Assembly: GCA_949130495.1 (NCBI GenBank)
Contig: OX422211.1
Location: 535,714,017-535,778,016, forward strand
Direction: 5' to 3'
Length of the DNA: 64,000 nucleotides
Source: Sambucus nigra
Lineage: Eukaryota > Streptophyta > Magnoliopsida > Dipsacales > Adoxaceae
The position numbers and the translations under genes were made by a program. Shown here piece after piece: positions 1 to 11,735 of this stretch; position 1 is the stretch's first letter, and each line of letters starts with the position of its first letter. The notes beneath the pieces are model-generated. The model saw only the letters and a program-made list of their open reading frames with translations. It was not told the origin of the DNA and ran no database searches.

Positions 1-923
1 TCACTCATTATATTTGATAAATGTTGGTATGTTAGTATTATATGTGTTTCATGAATTAATACTATAATACACGGTAATTCATTAATTAAATATTGGAAAT
101 GGCGTAGTATTATGGGCGACTATTAAAAAGTCAGAGACTAGGCGTCCAAGATTTACTTGTTTGGGTTATCACCTAGGTATCGAGTTCCACCGATTGTGAA
201 GGGGTCTCTTATGATACCACCTCGGTATCGGATTCACCTTGCAAAAAAGGCTTATTTTCATCTTTACTTTACCAAAAACATTAGTTTTTATCACATAAAA
301 ACTATCTCTTTAACTAGAGTTCTTTTAGTTTAGAGAATTTTCTTATAAGTCCAACTTCCACATAAAATAACACTTTTGTACTAAAACATTACTTTTTCCA
401 TTTCAAGGCTTATCTTTCCAACTTGTTAACTTTACCATTTCTATCTTATTTCTTATCATTTTATGTGTTCATATGACACCATTTCATACTTTTACCCCAA
501 ACACTTTACTAGTTTCACTTTTAGTCCATTATTTCATATCTCTACGGGCTTTCTTCACATAAATTGTACCATTTCATGTGATTAACATTCTGAAATTATC
601 AAATTTATAATTATATTTTCAAAAGCTCATTTTGATACACTTTCAGTATAATTAACAAATCTACCCTAACTATACAAGTCTATGTTCATGAAAGTGAGGT
701 TTTATGCCAATAAAACCCAACAAATGCATCATACTATTTCTTCATAAGTTGAATATAACTTTTAATCATGAAAATAGAAATTTTTACACGATTTATGAAA
801 GAAATAATTAACTTAACATTATGAAATATGTATATCTTTCAATCTTAAACTTTCATCGTTTTTTATCACATATTTTTCAATATAATATCATATGTAGTGA
901 TAATAGGCATAAATAAGCATGTA

Positions 924-925
<2 letters not shown>
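1..925. other. AT-rich flank, nothing recognised
   Basis: AT-rich DNA without a coding frame longer than chance. I see no LTR end, tRNA or rRNA in it. It is the left flank of the nested retrotransposon block, and may be another old repeat that I cannot name. Confidence 0.5.
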
Positions 926-998
<73 letters not shown>

Positions 999-1000
999 CG
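926..1000. repeat. Compound microsatellite (TA)n(TG)n(CG)n
   Basis: A pure TA run (about 927-958) passes into TG (about 959-990) and then CG (991-1000). Such compound alternating purine-pyrimidine tracts are typical slippage products. It ends a few bases before the left LTR of the outermost Tat element. Confidence 0.95.
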
Positions 1001-1006
1001 GAGGGG

Positions 1007-2885
1007 CATGCCCATTCGGGTTGGGTTCCTCCTAAGCGGGATGACCTCAAAATTAGAGGGATAGAAAATGAAGAAATCTCTCTCTTCCCCATGTGTGGGG
1101 ATTCGAGGATAGGAATCCTCTTTCCGCCACTCGCGCGATCTTCGAGGGTTGACTCAAATATAAATCAGTTTTCATCAAAGGGGAGGAAGATAAACTGATA
1201 CATACAAAACTGAATGAATCGAGGGTTTGGGGACTAAGTTACGGAATGGAAAGGTGTTAGGTACCCATTCCACCATTTCATGCTCTCATGGTCCATGATA
1301 ATGTTCTCCTTTTCTCCAAAATGTGACTCACGTGTATAATGTGTGCGGTGTGAAAATAAGTGAGAAAATGGAATTATCCCACTCAGTTCATGGGAAGGAC
1401 GGAGCAGAATCATTCTAAAGAATGTATAAAAAATAACGTAAAAATATGATGTTAGTGTCCATCTAATCAGAATTCACTATGAGGAAGTGATTGTGTATGT
1501 CGATCAAGAACACTAATATATAGGAGTACGCATATTCGCAATACTACTAAATACGAAAAAACATAAAGTGACTAAATGAGAAACATAGGACTCGAATCCT
1601 GAGATTGGATTGAAACGCCTACGTATCTAAAAGGCATCAAATTCCATGTAGTTCGATAAAGCACAAGGGTGGGGCTTAACCTATAAACCCAAAATTATAA
1701 CTTCCCTTAGTTTGTTTTAAGACGAGATGCACACGTGTATGGAGTGTAAAAATGGGAAAATTCTACTTTAGGGTTTACAGGAAAGCCCTCTTTTGGGCTT
1801 CTTTAGGATTTATGAAAATATCTTTTGTGTTTACTAATAATTAAAAAAAAGGAGATTAGTTAGAGGTGAAAAATTGAAATAGAACAAATGATATACTGAA
1901 AATGAAGGAAAAAGTAAATTACTAATACTAATTAAATGGTTTGTAAAAGGATGAGAGTAGACCTTCTATAGGACTTTAATTTTGATTTTTTGGGTCGTAT
2001 AGGTTGATTTTTATGGTGGTTGAACGATGATAAGGAAAGGATAAAATGGATGATGAAAGATGGATAAGGATGATGTAAGAAAAGGGGGAAGATGTTTGGA
2101 AAATGGAATTTTGGTGCGTCGAGGGAATGTTTCTGATTTTAAAAAGGTAACTTTGGGAATGAGATGACAGACTCATTAAATAGTAAAAAATTAGGGTTCA
2201 AGGAGTATCTATCGGCATATTCCCTATCCTACCTATCGGTATACCCCTGGCTTGTTGGCAAAGTAAAGTACAACCTGCGATAGGCAGGGGCTTGGGGTGC
2301 TTATAAGCAGTTCGAAACGTACTTTTTTAAAAAATGGATAAAATGCAAATTGTAAATTAAAATCGTGTGCAACCTGAACCACTGGAAAGGTTATTTAGAT
2401 CCCTATAAAAATCAATTGAGATACTCCCGAGTTCGAGAGTTGACCAAAGACAAACGAGGCTTGAAATCACCTTATGACATCTAGACAGGGGTTCTCGGAG
2501 TAAAAATGCATGTACGCGTAAACCGTGAGGACGATTGGCGCACGGTGTGCACTGTTGGAAATGGGCTTCAAATACCTATGAGATTTTAAGGAGATTAACT
2601 TAGGTTAGAGAGCTAACCAAGGGCCTCAGGAGAGTTCAGTGGCCTCTAGATCGGGATTTGGTGTAAAAAGGTGAATAGGCGTGAATCGTGAGGCCTATTT
2701 TCGCACAGTATGGACCATTGGCAAGAGGATTTAAAGAATTGTGAGAGCTCAATGTGCTTTGATCAGGTTGGAAAGTTGATAGGGTCAAACGGGACTCGAA
2801 AGCGCCTAATGGACTCAATATTAGGGTTTGGAAAGAAGGTGAATACATACGAACTGTGAGATCAATCCTCGCACAGTATGGACTT
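1007..2885 (-). repeat. 3' LTR of Tat copy 1 (truncated)
   Basis: Collinear with 35872-37900. Shared landmarks include the block around 1240-1290 (GGTGTTAGG then ACCCATT), the GTGCGGTGTGAAAATAAG stretch near 1345, and several modules of about 170 bp, each with a GCACAGTATGGAC-like core and a GTTGACC core. The copy stops inside one of these modules just before the antisense gene start at 2901. The terminal TGTAGACACCCC end (minus-strand sense) and the polypurine tract seen in sister LTRs are missing, so a deletion is inferred here. Confidence 0.7.
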
Positions 2886-2900
2886 ACTTATTTCTTTCAA

Positions 2901-4186
2901 ATGGTGCTTTCTATAACTAAAATATTTGTAGCTCATCTCGAAGGTTTGGAGGCCATGTGCCTCTACAATGTCAATTATAAAGACTTTAACTTGCACCATG
3001 TCGCCCTGTGGCGTAACCATCCTATAGATTGGAATCTCTTGGAATTGGAGCTAAACTTTTGGTATCTCGAAAAGCATGTTTTGTGATTTGGTCAGGACGA
3101 AGTGTACCTCACCTATAAAGAGTTTTCTATGATGTTGGGTGTAAACCCAAGTGCTGCAGCAGCCATGCCAAACTTATCACGTTCCCCTTGGGTATCATAG
3201 TCGAGTTCCTCCATATCTCTCCCTCGATTGTCTGACCACTAATGTGTGAAGGAAGTATTATTCTCCCAACGATATTGAACTCGATTTGTCGGATAGATTA
3301 TACTGATCATAGATTTGCTAGTTTTTTAGCCCTGGGATTGATTGATAGGTCTCTTTTAGTGATCAGTGACATGACGGTTGACCCTCCGATGGCCACAATA
3401 GTGTTATGGATGTCTTGTCACTATAATCCAACTATTTTCACACTGGAAGGGATTTTTAATGAACTGGATGCTTGAAAACAAGGTCGGGATAATTTCTTAA
3501 AAGGAAGCCCTGTGATGTTATTAATGTGATTCTCTGAAAGACTGTGCCTAGAATCTCTTCCTACATACCCCCTGACAGGGGTTCCCAATTTATTTTCTTA
3601 ACTTTTTTTTTAGTTTTGGCCCATCCATGAAGATCTGGATGAATTAGATCATAAAGCATGGGGCCAAGAGTCTTCGTTGGTTCATATTGTGGTGTGACAA
3701 TCTACATCATGTCCTGTAATTAGGTAATTATCGATACATGCAGTTGGTGGGCCGTCACCAGACTTATTTCTATATTACATGGAGGTTTATGTTCCAAGTG
3801 TACTAGGAGCAGGTCATTACTTCATGTATAACCAAGTTCTTTCCCATGGAAGACCTGACAGAGTCCTTAAGAATGATCCTTTGTGGTAGCATCGTTTACC
3901 ATCTATCTATCTGTCTCAATATGTCGAAGAGGTTGGGTTCATATCCATGGATTATCTAAAGTGTCTATAAAAGCAGTTGGTTTTGAAAATTTCTGCTCAA
4001 AAAACTGGTCAAAGGTGGCTTGTAATGTTTGACACTTTGGATGAAGGTATCGTGGTTTTGTCCAAGATTATTAAGGCCCACCGCCTCATAGAGAGGATAC
4101 GGAATCATAATCGAGATTTGGATTCTTTGGGTCATTTGAGGATAAGAAAAGATGATAAGGCGGGTCCGTCTCATAGCTTAAAGTAG
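2901..4186 (+). pseudogene. Antisense DUF7745-like extra gene of Tat copy 1 (decayed)
   Basis: This is the decayed sister of the gene at 59118-60407. The start ATG at 2901 aligns with its ATG, and LEGLEAMC, ALWRNHP, NFWYLEKHV and LGVNPSAAAAMP match LEALEAMC, SLWRNRP, QFWYPEDHV and LGVNPSVAAALP. The end (3977-4186) matches too (TGQRW, GIVVLSKIIKAHR). Stops occur from 3084 on and at least one frameshift precedes 3977. The family is a plant retrotransposon extra gene of unknown function, and the name rests on the motif pattern LWR...FW.P...F.FG..E..PT.EEF. It lies opposite and downstream of pol and converges with it. An AATAAA signal at 4328-4333 corresponds to the one after the sister gene. Confidence 0.7.
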
Positions 4187-4379
4187 GTCTTAAGTATGAG
4201 GGGGTTGGTAATGTCTAGGTTAGTTGTGTAGATTTTGAGGTGTTTTCGTTTGTGAAGCTTGTAATAATGTTGGTTGTTTTTCATTTATATTGATGATCTT
4301 TCATGTAATTGATGTATTTCATTTTTAAATAAAAGACAATGATGATTTAACACATTTTTCATGTTTTTGATGAATTTAT

Positions 4380-4570
4380 TATTTGAACTATCTACATCGA
4401 TCGCTAAGGCATACATAATCCGTTTGTTCATTTAAATGATGAGGGAGACCATTATTCTTGGAGGTAAAAAAGAATATCATTTTGTGAAATAGAAAGGGTC
4501 GTACCCATGTGTGTCTTATGGGCTGCCTACATACCTCTGTAAGGTTTAAAAATTATGAGCTTCTTTTTTT
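4380..4570. other. Conserved block between the convergent extra gene and pol (copy 1)
   Basis: Matches 60580-60745 in the second copy, including ATCGATCGCTAAGGCATACA and the GGCTGCCTACATACCTCTG stretch near 4530. It contains no coding frame. It sits between the 3' ends of two convergent transcription units, so it could act in 3'-end formation or packaging. That role is inference only. Confidence 0.55.
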
Positions 4571-4689
4571 TTAAAAAAGGTGATTTTTTAAAGAGGATCA
4601 TCTCCTACATAATTCTGAGTAGAGAGGGGAAAGATTTTTTTATAGGAATAGCATAGGGTGAGAAGATTCGTAGCACGGTGAGAGTTCGG

Positions 4690-5547
4690 ACTAGGGGTAA
4701 AATTTCTTAAGATGGTCCAAATTGACTGGACGCGTTATTTCCTCTCCATCGAGGTCTACGAGCATAGCGCCTCCATTTATGATGTAAGCTCCATTTCAGT
4801 TGAGTTTGAACTTTCCTCTAGGTTCCCAGATAAATTCTACAATTTCCTTAAGGAAAAATCTCCTTCTTAAACATCGTCGTCCTTAACATTTTTGTTGAAT
4901 GATTGTGAAATACGATGATGGCACCCCTGTATATGATATGGGGCTTTTAACTACATTTCATCTAAGAGCACAAGTTCATCATAATGATTTTGATGCCAAT
5001 ATTCTTCACTGACTTGACTTTCGAGAAAAAAACTTAAGGAAGGTATTTCTAGTTCAATGGGGAGGACCACCTCCATGCCATATACTAGAGAGTAGGGAGT
5101 AGCCCTAGTGGGTGTTATAACGGAGGTAAGATATCCCTACAGGGAATATGGGATCTAATCAGCCTAGTCTCTATAGCTTTCAATCATTTTTCTAATGATG
5201 TTCTTGAGGACTTTGTTGGCATCTTCGACAGACCCATTAGCTTTGGTCAGTAAGGAGAGTACATGTACCTTTAATTCCATAATCGTCAACTAGTTCTGTG
5301 ACCTCAGCATCGAAATGGAGTCCATTGTTTAATACTAGCTCGTGAGAACTCTATAATGGCAGATGATATTCTTTCTCATGAATTTAGCTATTTTATTTAA
5401 GTTCAACACTGCGTATGACTCGACTTTGTCCCATTTGATGAAGTAGTCAATGGGGACTAGGATTAGTTCATGCTTGTTTAAGGCCTTAGGAGTGACTTTT
5501 TTTATCATGTCTATGCCCCAAGTGGAGAAAGGCCAGGGAGAAGTCAT
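4690..5547 (-). pseudogene. Integrase remnant of Tat copy 1
   Basis: Integrase inserts the cDNA copy into the genome. The minus-strand frame 5547-5335 begins SPWPFSTWGIDMI, the usual start of the Tat integrase core with its first catalytic Asp, then IDYFIKWD and a decayed YAVLN segment. The remaining C-terminal part (about 5330-4690) aligns at DNA level with the integrase tail at 60880-61400, for instance the segment around 4710-4760 with 60900-60960. Frameshifts break it throughout. A stop falls close to where second-domain residues such as SDNG would lie, so no active enzyme is expected. Confidence 0.7.
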
Positions 5548-5559
5548 GTCTTAAAACTC

Positions 5560-6499
5560 TCAATCAAGCAAGTGCTAAAAGTTATCAAATTATTGGCATG
5601 TGAGGCATCTTCGGACGTAATCAGTGTTGTCTTGAGACATAGGTGTCCAGTAATATCCTTGACGAATGATCTTCTATGCAAGAATATGATCATTCAAGTG
5701 GGGTTCGCATTCCTCATTTTGGATCTTCTGCATCGTGTCTTCGATCACAGCCCCTGTTATGCATTACAAGTGGGTTCTATCAAAATTATTTTTAAAGAGT
5801 GCCTTATAATAGATGATGTATTGAGCAGCCAATCCACGAAGGGTTGAACAATCTTTCTTATTAGCGTCTCGAGGGTACTTACCATGCTTAAGGAGGTGCC
5901 AAATGTCATAATACCATAATCATACCATGTCTGGATGGTGGTTGTTTCTTATTTATGTATAAAATAGGGCCATTATTATCCTTGTAGGCATGTCGACTAT
6001 AAAGGCCAGGGTTGTCGGTGTGTCGACTAGGATATTCCTCGAGCGAGGGAGGTAGTGAAATGTGACATATTTTAATTAGGAGGCGATCTCTTCAAGGTAA
6101 GCATGGAAATGTAGGAGTTTCTCATCTTTAACTTTCCATTTCTAAGATCTTCCCCATGATGAGGGTTGAGTTTCCATAGACATCAATGAGTTTGATCCCT
6201 TTCTCGAGGGCAATATTAAGCCCTACGGTACATGCTTTGTATTCTATCATGTTATTTGTTCAAGGGAAAACTAATTTGATGGCAATGGGAGTGTTATGAT
6301 CATTGGGGGCCATCAAAAGTATCCCAATATCATATATTTTCTTATTAACGGCTTGGTCAAAGAACATCTTCCATCTGAGATCCTCGTAAGAGGTGCAGAG
6401 GATGTCTTCTTCTGGGAATTTGGAAATCCAAACCTCAGTTGTTTCCATGACATCATCGATAAGGTAATCGAAAATGGATCTTCCTTTCATAGCCTTCAA
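5560..6499 (-). pseudogene. RNase H and zinc-binding linker remnant of Tat copy 1
   Basis: The frame 6499-6260 reads KAMKGRSIFDYLID and then MFFDQAVNKK, followed by IGILLMAPND and TPIAIKLVFP. It aligns with the RNase H start at 62610, which has MFFDDTTNKK and IGILLIAPDD. RNase H removes template RNA during reverse transcription. The downstream part, corresponding to the catalytic D..E..D..D residues and the His-Cys integrase zinc knuckle, can be followed only as broken DNA similarity to 61760-62250. Stops and indels are frequent. Confidence 0.65.
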
Positions 6500-7827
6500 G
6501 GTGACATATGTGATTCAAATTCAGCAATTAACATCAGCTAGTGGGCCATGTGACTATATAAGGTGATTTTATCCAACGGGTATTTCATTAGATCCATTCA
6601 GGATACTAGTTTGATAGGGAATTCGAGCATATATTGTTGGAGCTTCTGCTTGACCCAGACTAAGGTAACACACCTCTTCTCTAATATAGTGTAGTTTACC
6701 TTAAACCTAACTAGCTTTAGAATAGCATAGTAGATTGTTCTCTCCTTATGATATTCTTTGATGTATTGGGTAAGTATAGCCCTTACTTCGGTGTCTGTGA
6801 TGGTTAAGTATAGGAAAAGGGGGAGACCTTACTACGCAGGCATGAGTACCAAAAGTCGGGTGAAGTAGTGTGTGATTTGATCAAAGGCTTCTTAACATAA
6901 CTCATTTCAAAATTTAGTTGAATCCTTTCGGAGAAGCTTGAAAATGGGCTCACTGATAGAGGTCAAAGCTAATGAATGACTAATGTATTAAAGTTTACCC
7001 AGGAATCCACGTACTTATTTATCTGTCCGAGGTGGTGGCATCTCGAGTATTTATTTTAATTTGGCGGGGTCGACCTCAATCCCTTTTTTTAAAGACCATA
7101 AATTCGATGAGTTTACCTCTTGTGACACTGAATACACATTTATGTGATTGAGTCACATATTGTACTATCATAGCCACTTGAAGAATTTCCTCAGGGCAAG
7201 AATGTGGTCTTCCCGAGTCTTGGACTTGATGATCATATCTTTGGTATAGAATTCGACTTCCTTATGGATAATATCATGAAGAATGGTTGTAGCGGAGCTT
7301 TGTTAGGTAGCCTCAGCATTCTTGCGCCCAAACAATATGAATGTAAAGCAAAAGCTTCCCCACAAGGTGATGAAAGCATTTTTTTTTCCTGATGGTCTAG
7401 ATGCACCTTAATCTGATTATACCCAACAAAACCATCGATAAAAGACTTGAGGGCGTGACTATCAGTGTCATCTATTATCATGTATATGTTAGGCAGAGGA
7501 ATCAACCTTTGGGGTTGTCTTGTTCAATTCTCGATAGTAGACGAACATGCGGACTTTCCCTCCCTATTTTGGCACGGAGACAATGTTTGTATGCCATGTA
7601 GGATATTCGACCACACAAATAAAGCCTATATTTAATTATTTAACCACTTCGTCTTTGACTTCGAGGAACAACTCTATCCGAAGATTTCTCAACTTCTTAT
7701 TGATAAGTTTTCTCTCTGGGAATGTAGGGATATCATGCGATGCAATTGTTGGGTCAATGCCAGACATGTCTTTATAGGACCACGGAAAGACGTCCACAAA
7801 CTCTTTCAGCAATTCTTCAATATACAA
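6500..7827 (-). pseudogene. Reverse transcriptase remnant of Tat copy 1
   Basis: At the N-terminal end (7827-7636) the frame reads LLKEFVDVFPWSYKDMSGID, a hallmark of the Tat RT leader. The frame 7505-7233 contains SHALKSFIDGFVGYNQIKV and HLDHQEK, the RT fingers/palm entry, then shifts frame. DNA similarity to the sister RT at 62900-63900 continues through 6900-7230. The active-site YVDD segment is recognisable only as DNA near 7235-7270, out of frame with the preceding piece. No functional enzyme can be made. Confidence 0.7.
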
Positions 7828-8229
7828 CCACTCATACTCATTTAGGGTGGAGCCTATCCTAATCTCGCATGGATATCTACGAGAACCGAGATTGATAACG
7901 ATGGTTTCATCATCATTACTTTGAACACGATTATGTTGTTTATTTTTTCATTATTAAGATCAATTAAGGATTGTTCATTCATTAAATCATCTTCATCAAT
8001 AGTTTGATTCATCATTCGTTTCATTGAAAACATTTTTAAGGAGTACATCGGTTAGAACCTCATCAAAGCAGGCCTTATTCATAATTACATCATAAATGGA
8101 AGAAAAGGCAATTGATTCAGATGTTTCTTGAAGGCAATGGATAAAGAGGTTCAGGTTTACTTATGCAGGCTTGACAGGGATGGCATGTTAATCAAGAAAT
8201 GGTTCATAAGTAGTGGTGATTCTATGCAA
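7828..8229 (-). pseudogene. Pol region upstream of RT in Tat copy 1, cut by the chromovirus insertion
   Basis: Continuation of the same polyprotein toward protease, without a clear motif. It ends abruptly at 8229, where the chromovirus LTR begins, and resumes at 31064 on the other side. The five bases before the insert (TGCAA, 8225-8229) and after it (TTCAA, 31064-31068) differ at one position, as expected for an aged target-site duplication. Confidence 0.55.
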
Positions 8230-11200
8230 TGTGACACGCCGCCTAATTAAACCCCGGGTGATCAGTCCTAAATTAAATTAGAACAGGTTTCTCAGTTGGT
8301 TCATTCTTAGCATCACTGTCGAAACTTTTTAATTACTAACCACCTAAGTGAAATTAGACTGGTGCCAAAATTTTATCTTTCATTAATTCAATGAATTACT
8401 CATGCAAAAATAAAGTATTAACAATCACGAGCTAACTGAATCCAACCATCACATATAAATAAGAAACTGACCGAATAGACCATCGGCTAAAATCCAACAC
8501 AAATGTAAATACAGACAATAATGGATCTCAAGTATCTTAAGTAAACACTAAATCAAACCGTGAGAAACATGCTCTAATATCTGATAGAAAATCCCTATAG
8601 TAGGAATAGAAGGAATAGAGGAGCGTATCCAAATCCTGCAACATCCACATGTGCTGCAGCAGCGAATCCCTAGAATGAATCAAGCATGGCGTCCCTATGG
8701 CTGGACACCTAAAAGGTTTTGAAAATATTTTATAACAAGGGTTGGAACCCAAAACATTTATCAAATAATTAACTTGCAGTAATAAAATATGAATGAATGC
8801 GCTTCATATTTTAATTACTGTCGCACTCCCTTGAGGACAGAATCACCCCTCAACAAATGTGCACACACCTTTATATCCCACCTAGTCCTCTACCACGAAG
8901 CTAGATACTTGATATAACTCTCGTCAATCGCCCTACTCAATCCCGAGTATTTTATACGCATGATTTATAAGTTATTTACCACCTTAACTTAGTTAATCAT
9001 ATTTCTTTGAAAGCCATATAACGTTCACTAGTTATATAAATAATACCATTTTCTCTATGTATTTGAATTACCCGTATATAATTATTTACCCCATTATATA
9101 CGTAAAGTTATCTTACAACAATCACACGTATGTTGAATATGAATATACCTGATATATAATTACTTGCAATACACTATATGTATTTAATGGCCCGTATATA
9201 ACTATATATCCCATTATCTACGTAGAGCCATATTACAACATTCACACATATGTTGAATATAAAAATAAACCATCCTCCCGAGTAATAACTCACCGGATGT
9301 ATTCTCTAAAGTGTTATTCCACTTGATGCACTCGCATCACCTAGTTACCCCAAGTTAGAATCGCTCACTAACTTGGCCAAATAAAAACATAATGGGGGCG
9401 GTCATATTCCTTCCCTGAAAGTGAGATAATCCCCTCACCCATATAACGGGTGATATGACCTGGGGATATACTCTCCCTGCTCCTCAAGCCAAGAGATTCA
9501 CCCACATCGTGCAACCTTCCTTGATAGCACTAGGGTATATAAATTAAATAAATATCTAGTCACTGATATTTAATAACACACACAATATATATAAATATAC
9601 TATCACAACATCGTATATATATTAGTTCCCGACATTACCGTGCACAAAATTCCGTAGCACTAGCCTAAAATTTCCCTGAGTCTATAGTCTGACTCTAATT
9701 TAATCAATTTACACATTAATTAATTCATTGCTTTCCCGAGTCTATGGTTCGACTATAAATTAATTGATTTATCCCTTAATTAATTTATTACCTTGGTGTC
9801 ACTCAACCCATATACCCGGACTCGCTCACGTGGCCCGAAATTAAATATCACCCAAGTCAAATCCCCGACTCCAAATCAATTAGTTTTCCTCTATCATTAA
9901 TTTAAATGAGTAGTGTTGTCCTACTACTATACCCAAACTTATTCACCTAGTTTGTTATTTTATTTCTTTGAATTTGTTTCCCAAAATTCATTCGCAATGT
10001 GTCTCCCTTAACTCCCCCACCACTCCCAATTATATCCCTTTATAATTTTTAAGAATTTAATCTCATAATTATTTTTTCTCTCTTAATTATGCTAGGGGAA
10101 ATTTGCAACTAAAATCTTTACCCATATAAATCCCTAAGCCAAACTGTCAAAAAACCTGAAGGGTCGATTGATCGACCCCCAGCCGTCGATCGATCGATCG
10201 AACAGGTGGTTGTCTTCTCTGAGACTCAATTTCCACCATTAACGAAAACCTCCAAGTTCTATCCTTTCCCCTGGTCCAACCCAAGCACAATCAAAACTAT
10301 ATCTACATAGGAATAGGATCAAATCACCTTATATAACTTCAAACTCAAATTAAATCTCACGATTTTCTACTTTTCCGAGTTGCGGAATTTCCGGGTTTTT
10401 ACACGTTAAATCCAAATTCCATCAATTCATCCCAATTTCGTTCACAATTTCTACTGGATTTCACATTCAAATCAGATATCTATACTCAGAACCATGTAAC
10501 ACTATTAATTTTCACTTTGAATTCATTCCAGTGTTACATTAACAAAAACCCCATTTTGTACCCATTTATACCCAAAAATGGATTTTGGTTTACACATCAC
10601 TAAAATATGAATTGAATATCACAATTAAACATCACAACAAGTTAACCACTTGCCTTATGGGTTCGTAGGGTCTGATTCGAGTGTGATTCACAAGGTTGAT
10701 GATGAACTTCTAATAGGTTCCTTGCCTTGTCTCCCAAAAAAACTCCAATTTGCAGTGAAATCACTCCCTATGGCTTCTTCTCCAAACCCTAGGTTCTCCC
10801 TTGTGTTTTCTTCCGTTTTCCTTTTCTTAGATCTAGGTCTTAAAACACTAATCCCGTTTTTAGCCTAATGGGCTTAATTAAAATAGCCCAAATACCCCCG
10901 TGTGGGCCCGGTCATGCCCAAAAATGCCTCGTGACCCATTTACTACCCTCGGGTACACTTTTTCGACTATCTCGGCCCATCCGGACTCAACCGTGCACTC
11001 AAAATCGACATTCGAATTAATTTATAAAAATCCTTATCTCACACCCAAATTAGTCTATACCGACTCCCCACTGAGATAAATAAATGCCATGTCACTAATA
11101 CACGTTATGACGTAAATAAATTATTACTATTCACTTAGTAATTAAATTTCCCTAAATATTAACCATTCACTCTTAGATTAATATTTAAATAAATATTATC

Positions 11201-11291
11201 ATAGTTAATTCAATTAAATTACGACACACAGGTAATTTAAAATTTCATGAATTAATTAAATAATATATGCACACAAATATGGGGTGTTACA
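8230..11291 (-). repeat. 3' LTR of the middle chromovirus
   Basis: About 3.06 kb, matching 27987-31063 end to end with about 94% identity by eye. Plus-strand ends are TGTGACACGCC and GGGGTGTTACA. A short run of overlapping CGAT units near 10185-10200 recurs in the other LTR. Small plus-strand reading frames inside it (for example 10650-10868) have no family resemblance and are not genes. Confidence 0.9.
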
Positions 11292-11304
11292 TACTCCCCC
11301 CCTT
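11292..11304 (-). promoter_or_regulatory. Polypurine tract of the middle chromovirus
   Basis: The minus strand reads TAAGGGGGGGAGTA immediately before the LTR. It primes plus-strand DNA synthesis. The preceding minus-strand CGGGGATGAAATTTCTTTG is the usual chromovirus 3' end. Confidence 0.85.
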
Positions 11305-11340
11305 ACAAAGAAATTTCATCCCCGAAATTTGGTCATTACT

Positions 11341-11735
11341 GTGGCGAATAACTCTGGAAACTACTCTCACATATCCTCCTCCCGGTCCCACGTATACTCA
11401 TCAATACTGTGATGACCCCACTCCACCATATTCTAACTGGTGGTACTATCTTAGACTGCAGCTTGCGCTCTCATAGCTACCAGTCTCCCCTCATATGAGG
11501 TGTCTTATTGCAAGTCATCATCCTAGAATGGAATGTGCCCAAAATCTCAATCGTTCCTCATGTATCCCTCCAGCTATTCCATGTGGAACACATCCCGTAT
11601 CCGTTGAAGATGTTCTGGCAAATCCAGTCGATAAGCTACCGGTCCCACCCTCTCAAAGATAGGGAAAGGACCCACATGTCTCGATGCTAGCTCCCCTTTC
11701 TTGCCGAACTACATCACTCCTTTCATAGGAGACAT
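11341..11735 (-). pseudogene. Integrase GPY/F domain and chromodomain remnant
   Basis: On the minus strand 11735-11574 reads MSPMKGVM, a stop, then FGKKGELASRHVGPF, IFERVGPVAYRLDLPE and RIRDVFHM. This is the GPY/F module at the integrase C-terminus. Further on, 11437-11341 reads DEYTWDREEDM, a stop, E, a stop, FPELFA, matching the end of a retrotransposon chromodomain (EATWE.E..M...YPELF). The chromodomain steers integration toward marked chromatin. Two stops in the chromodomain tail and one before GPY/F show the copy is dead. Integrase core and RT are not recognisable upstream. Confidence 0.8.

Noticed and set aside
10650..10868. 72-codon plus-strand frame inside the chromovirus LTR
   Set aside because: The equivalent place in the partner LTR (about 30430) carries indels; not conserved as protein.
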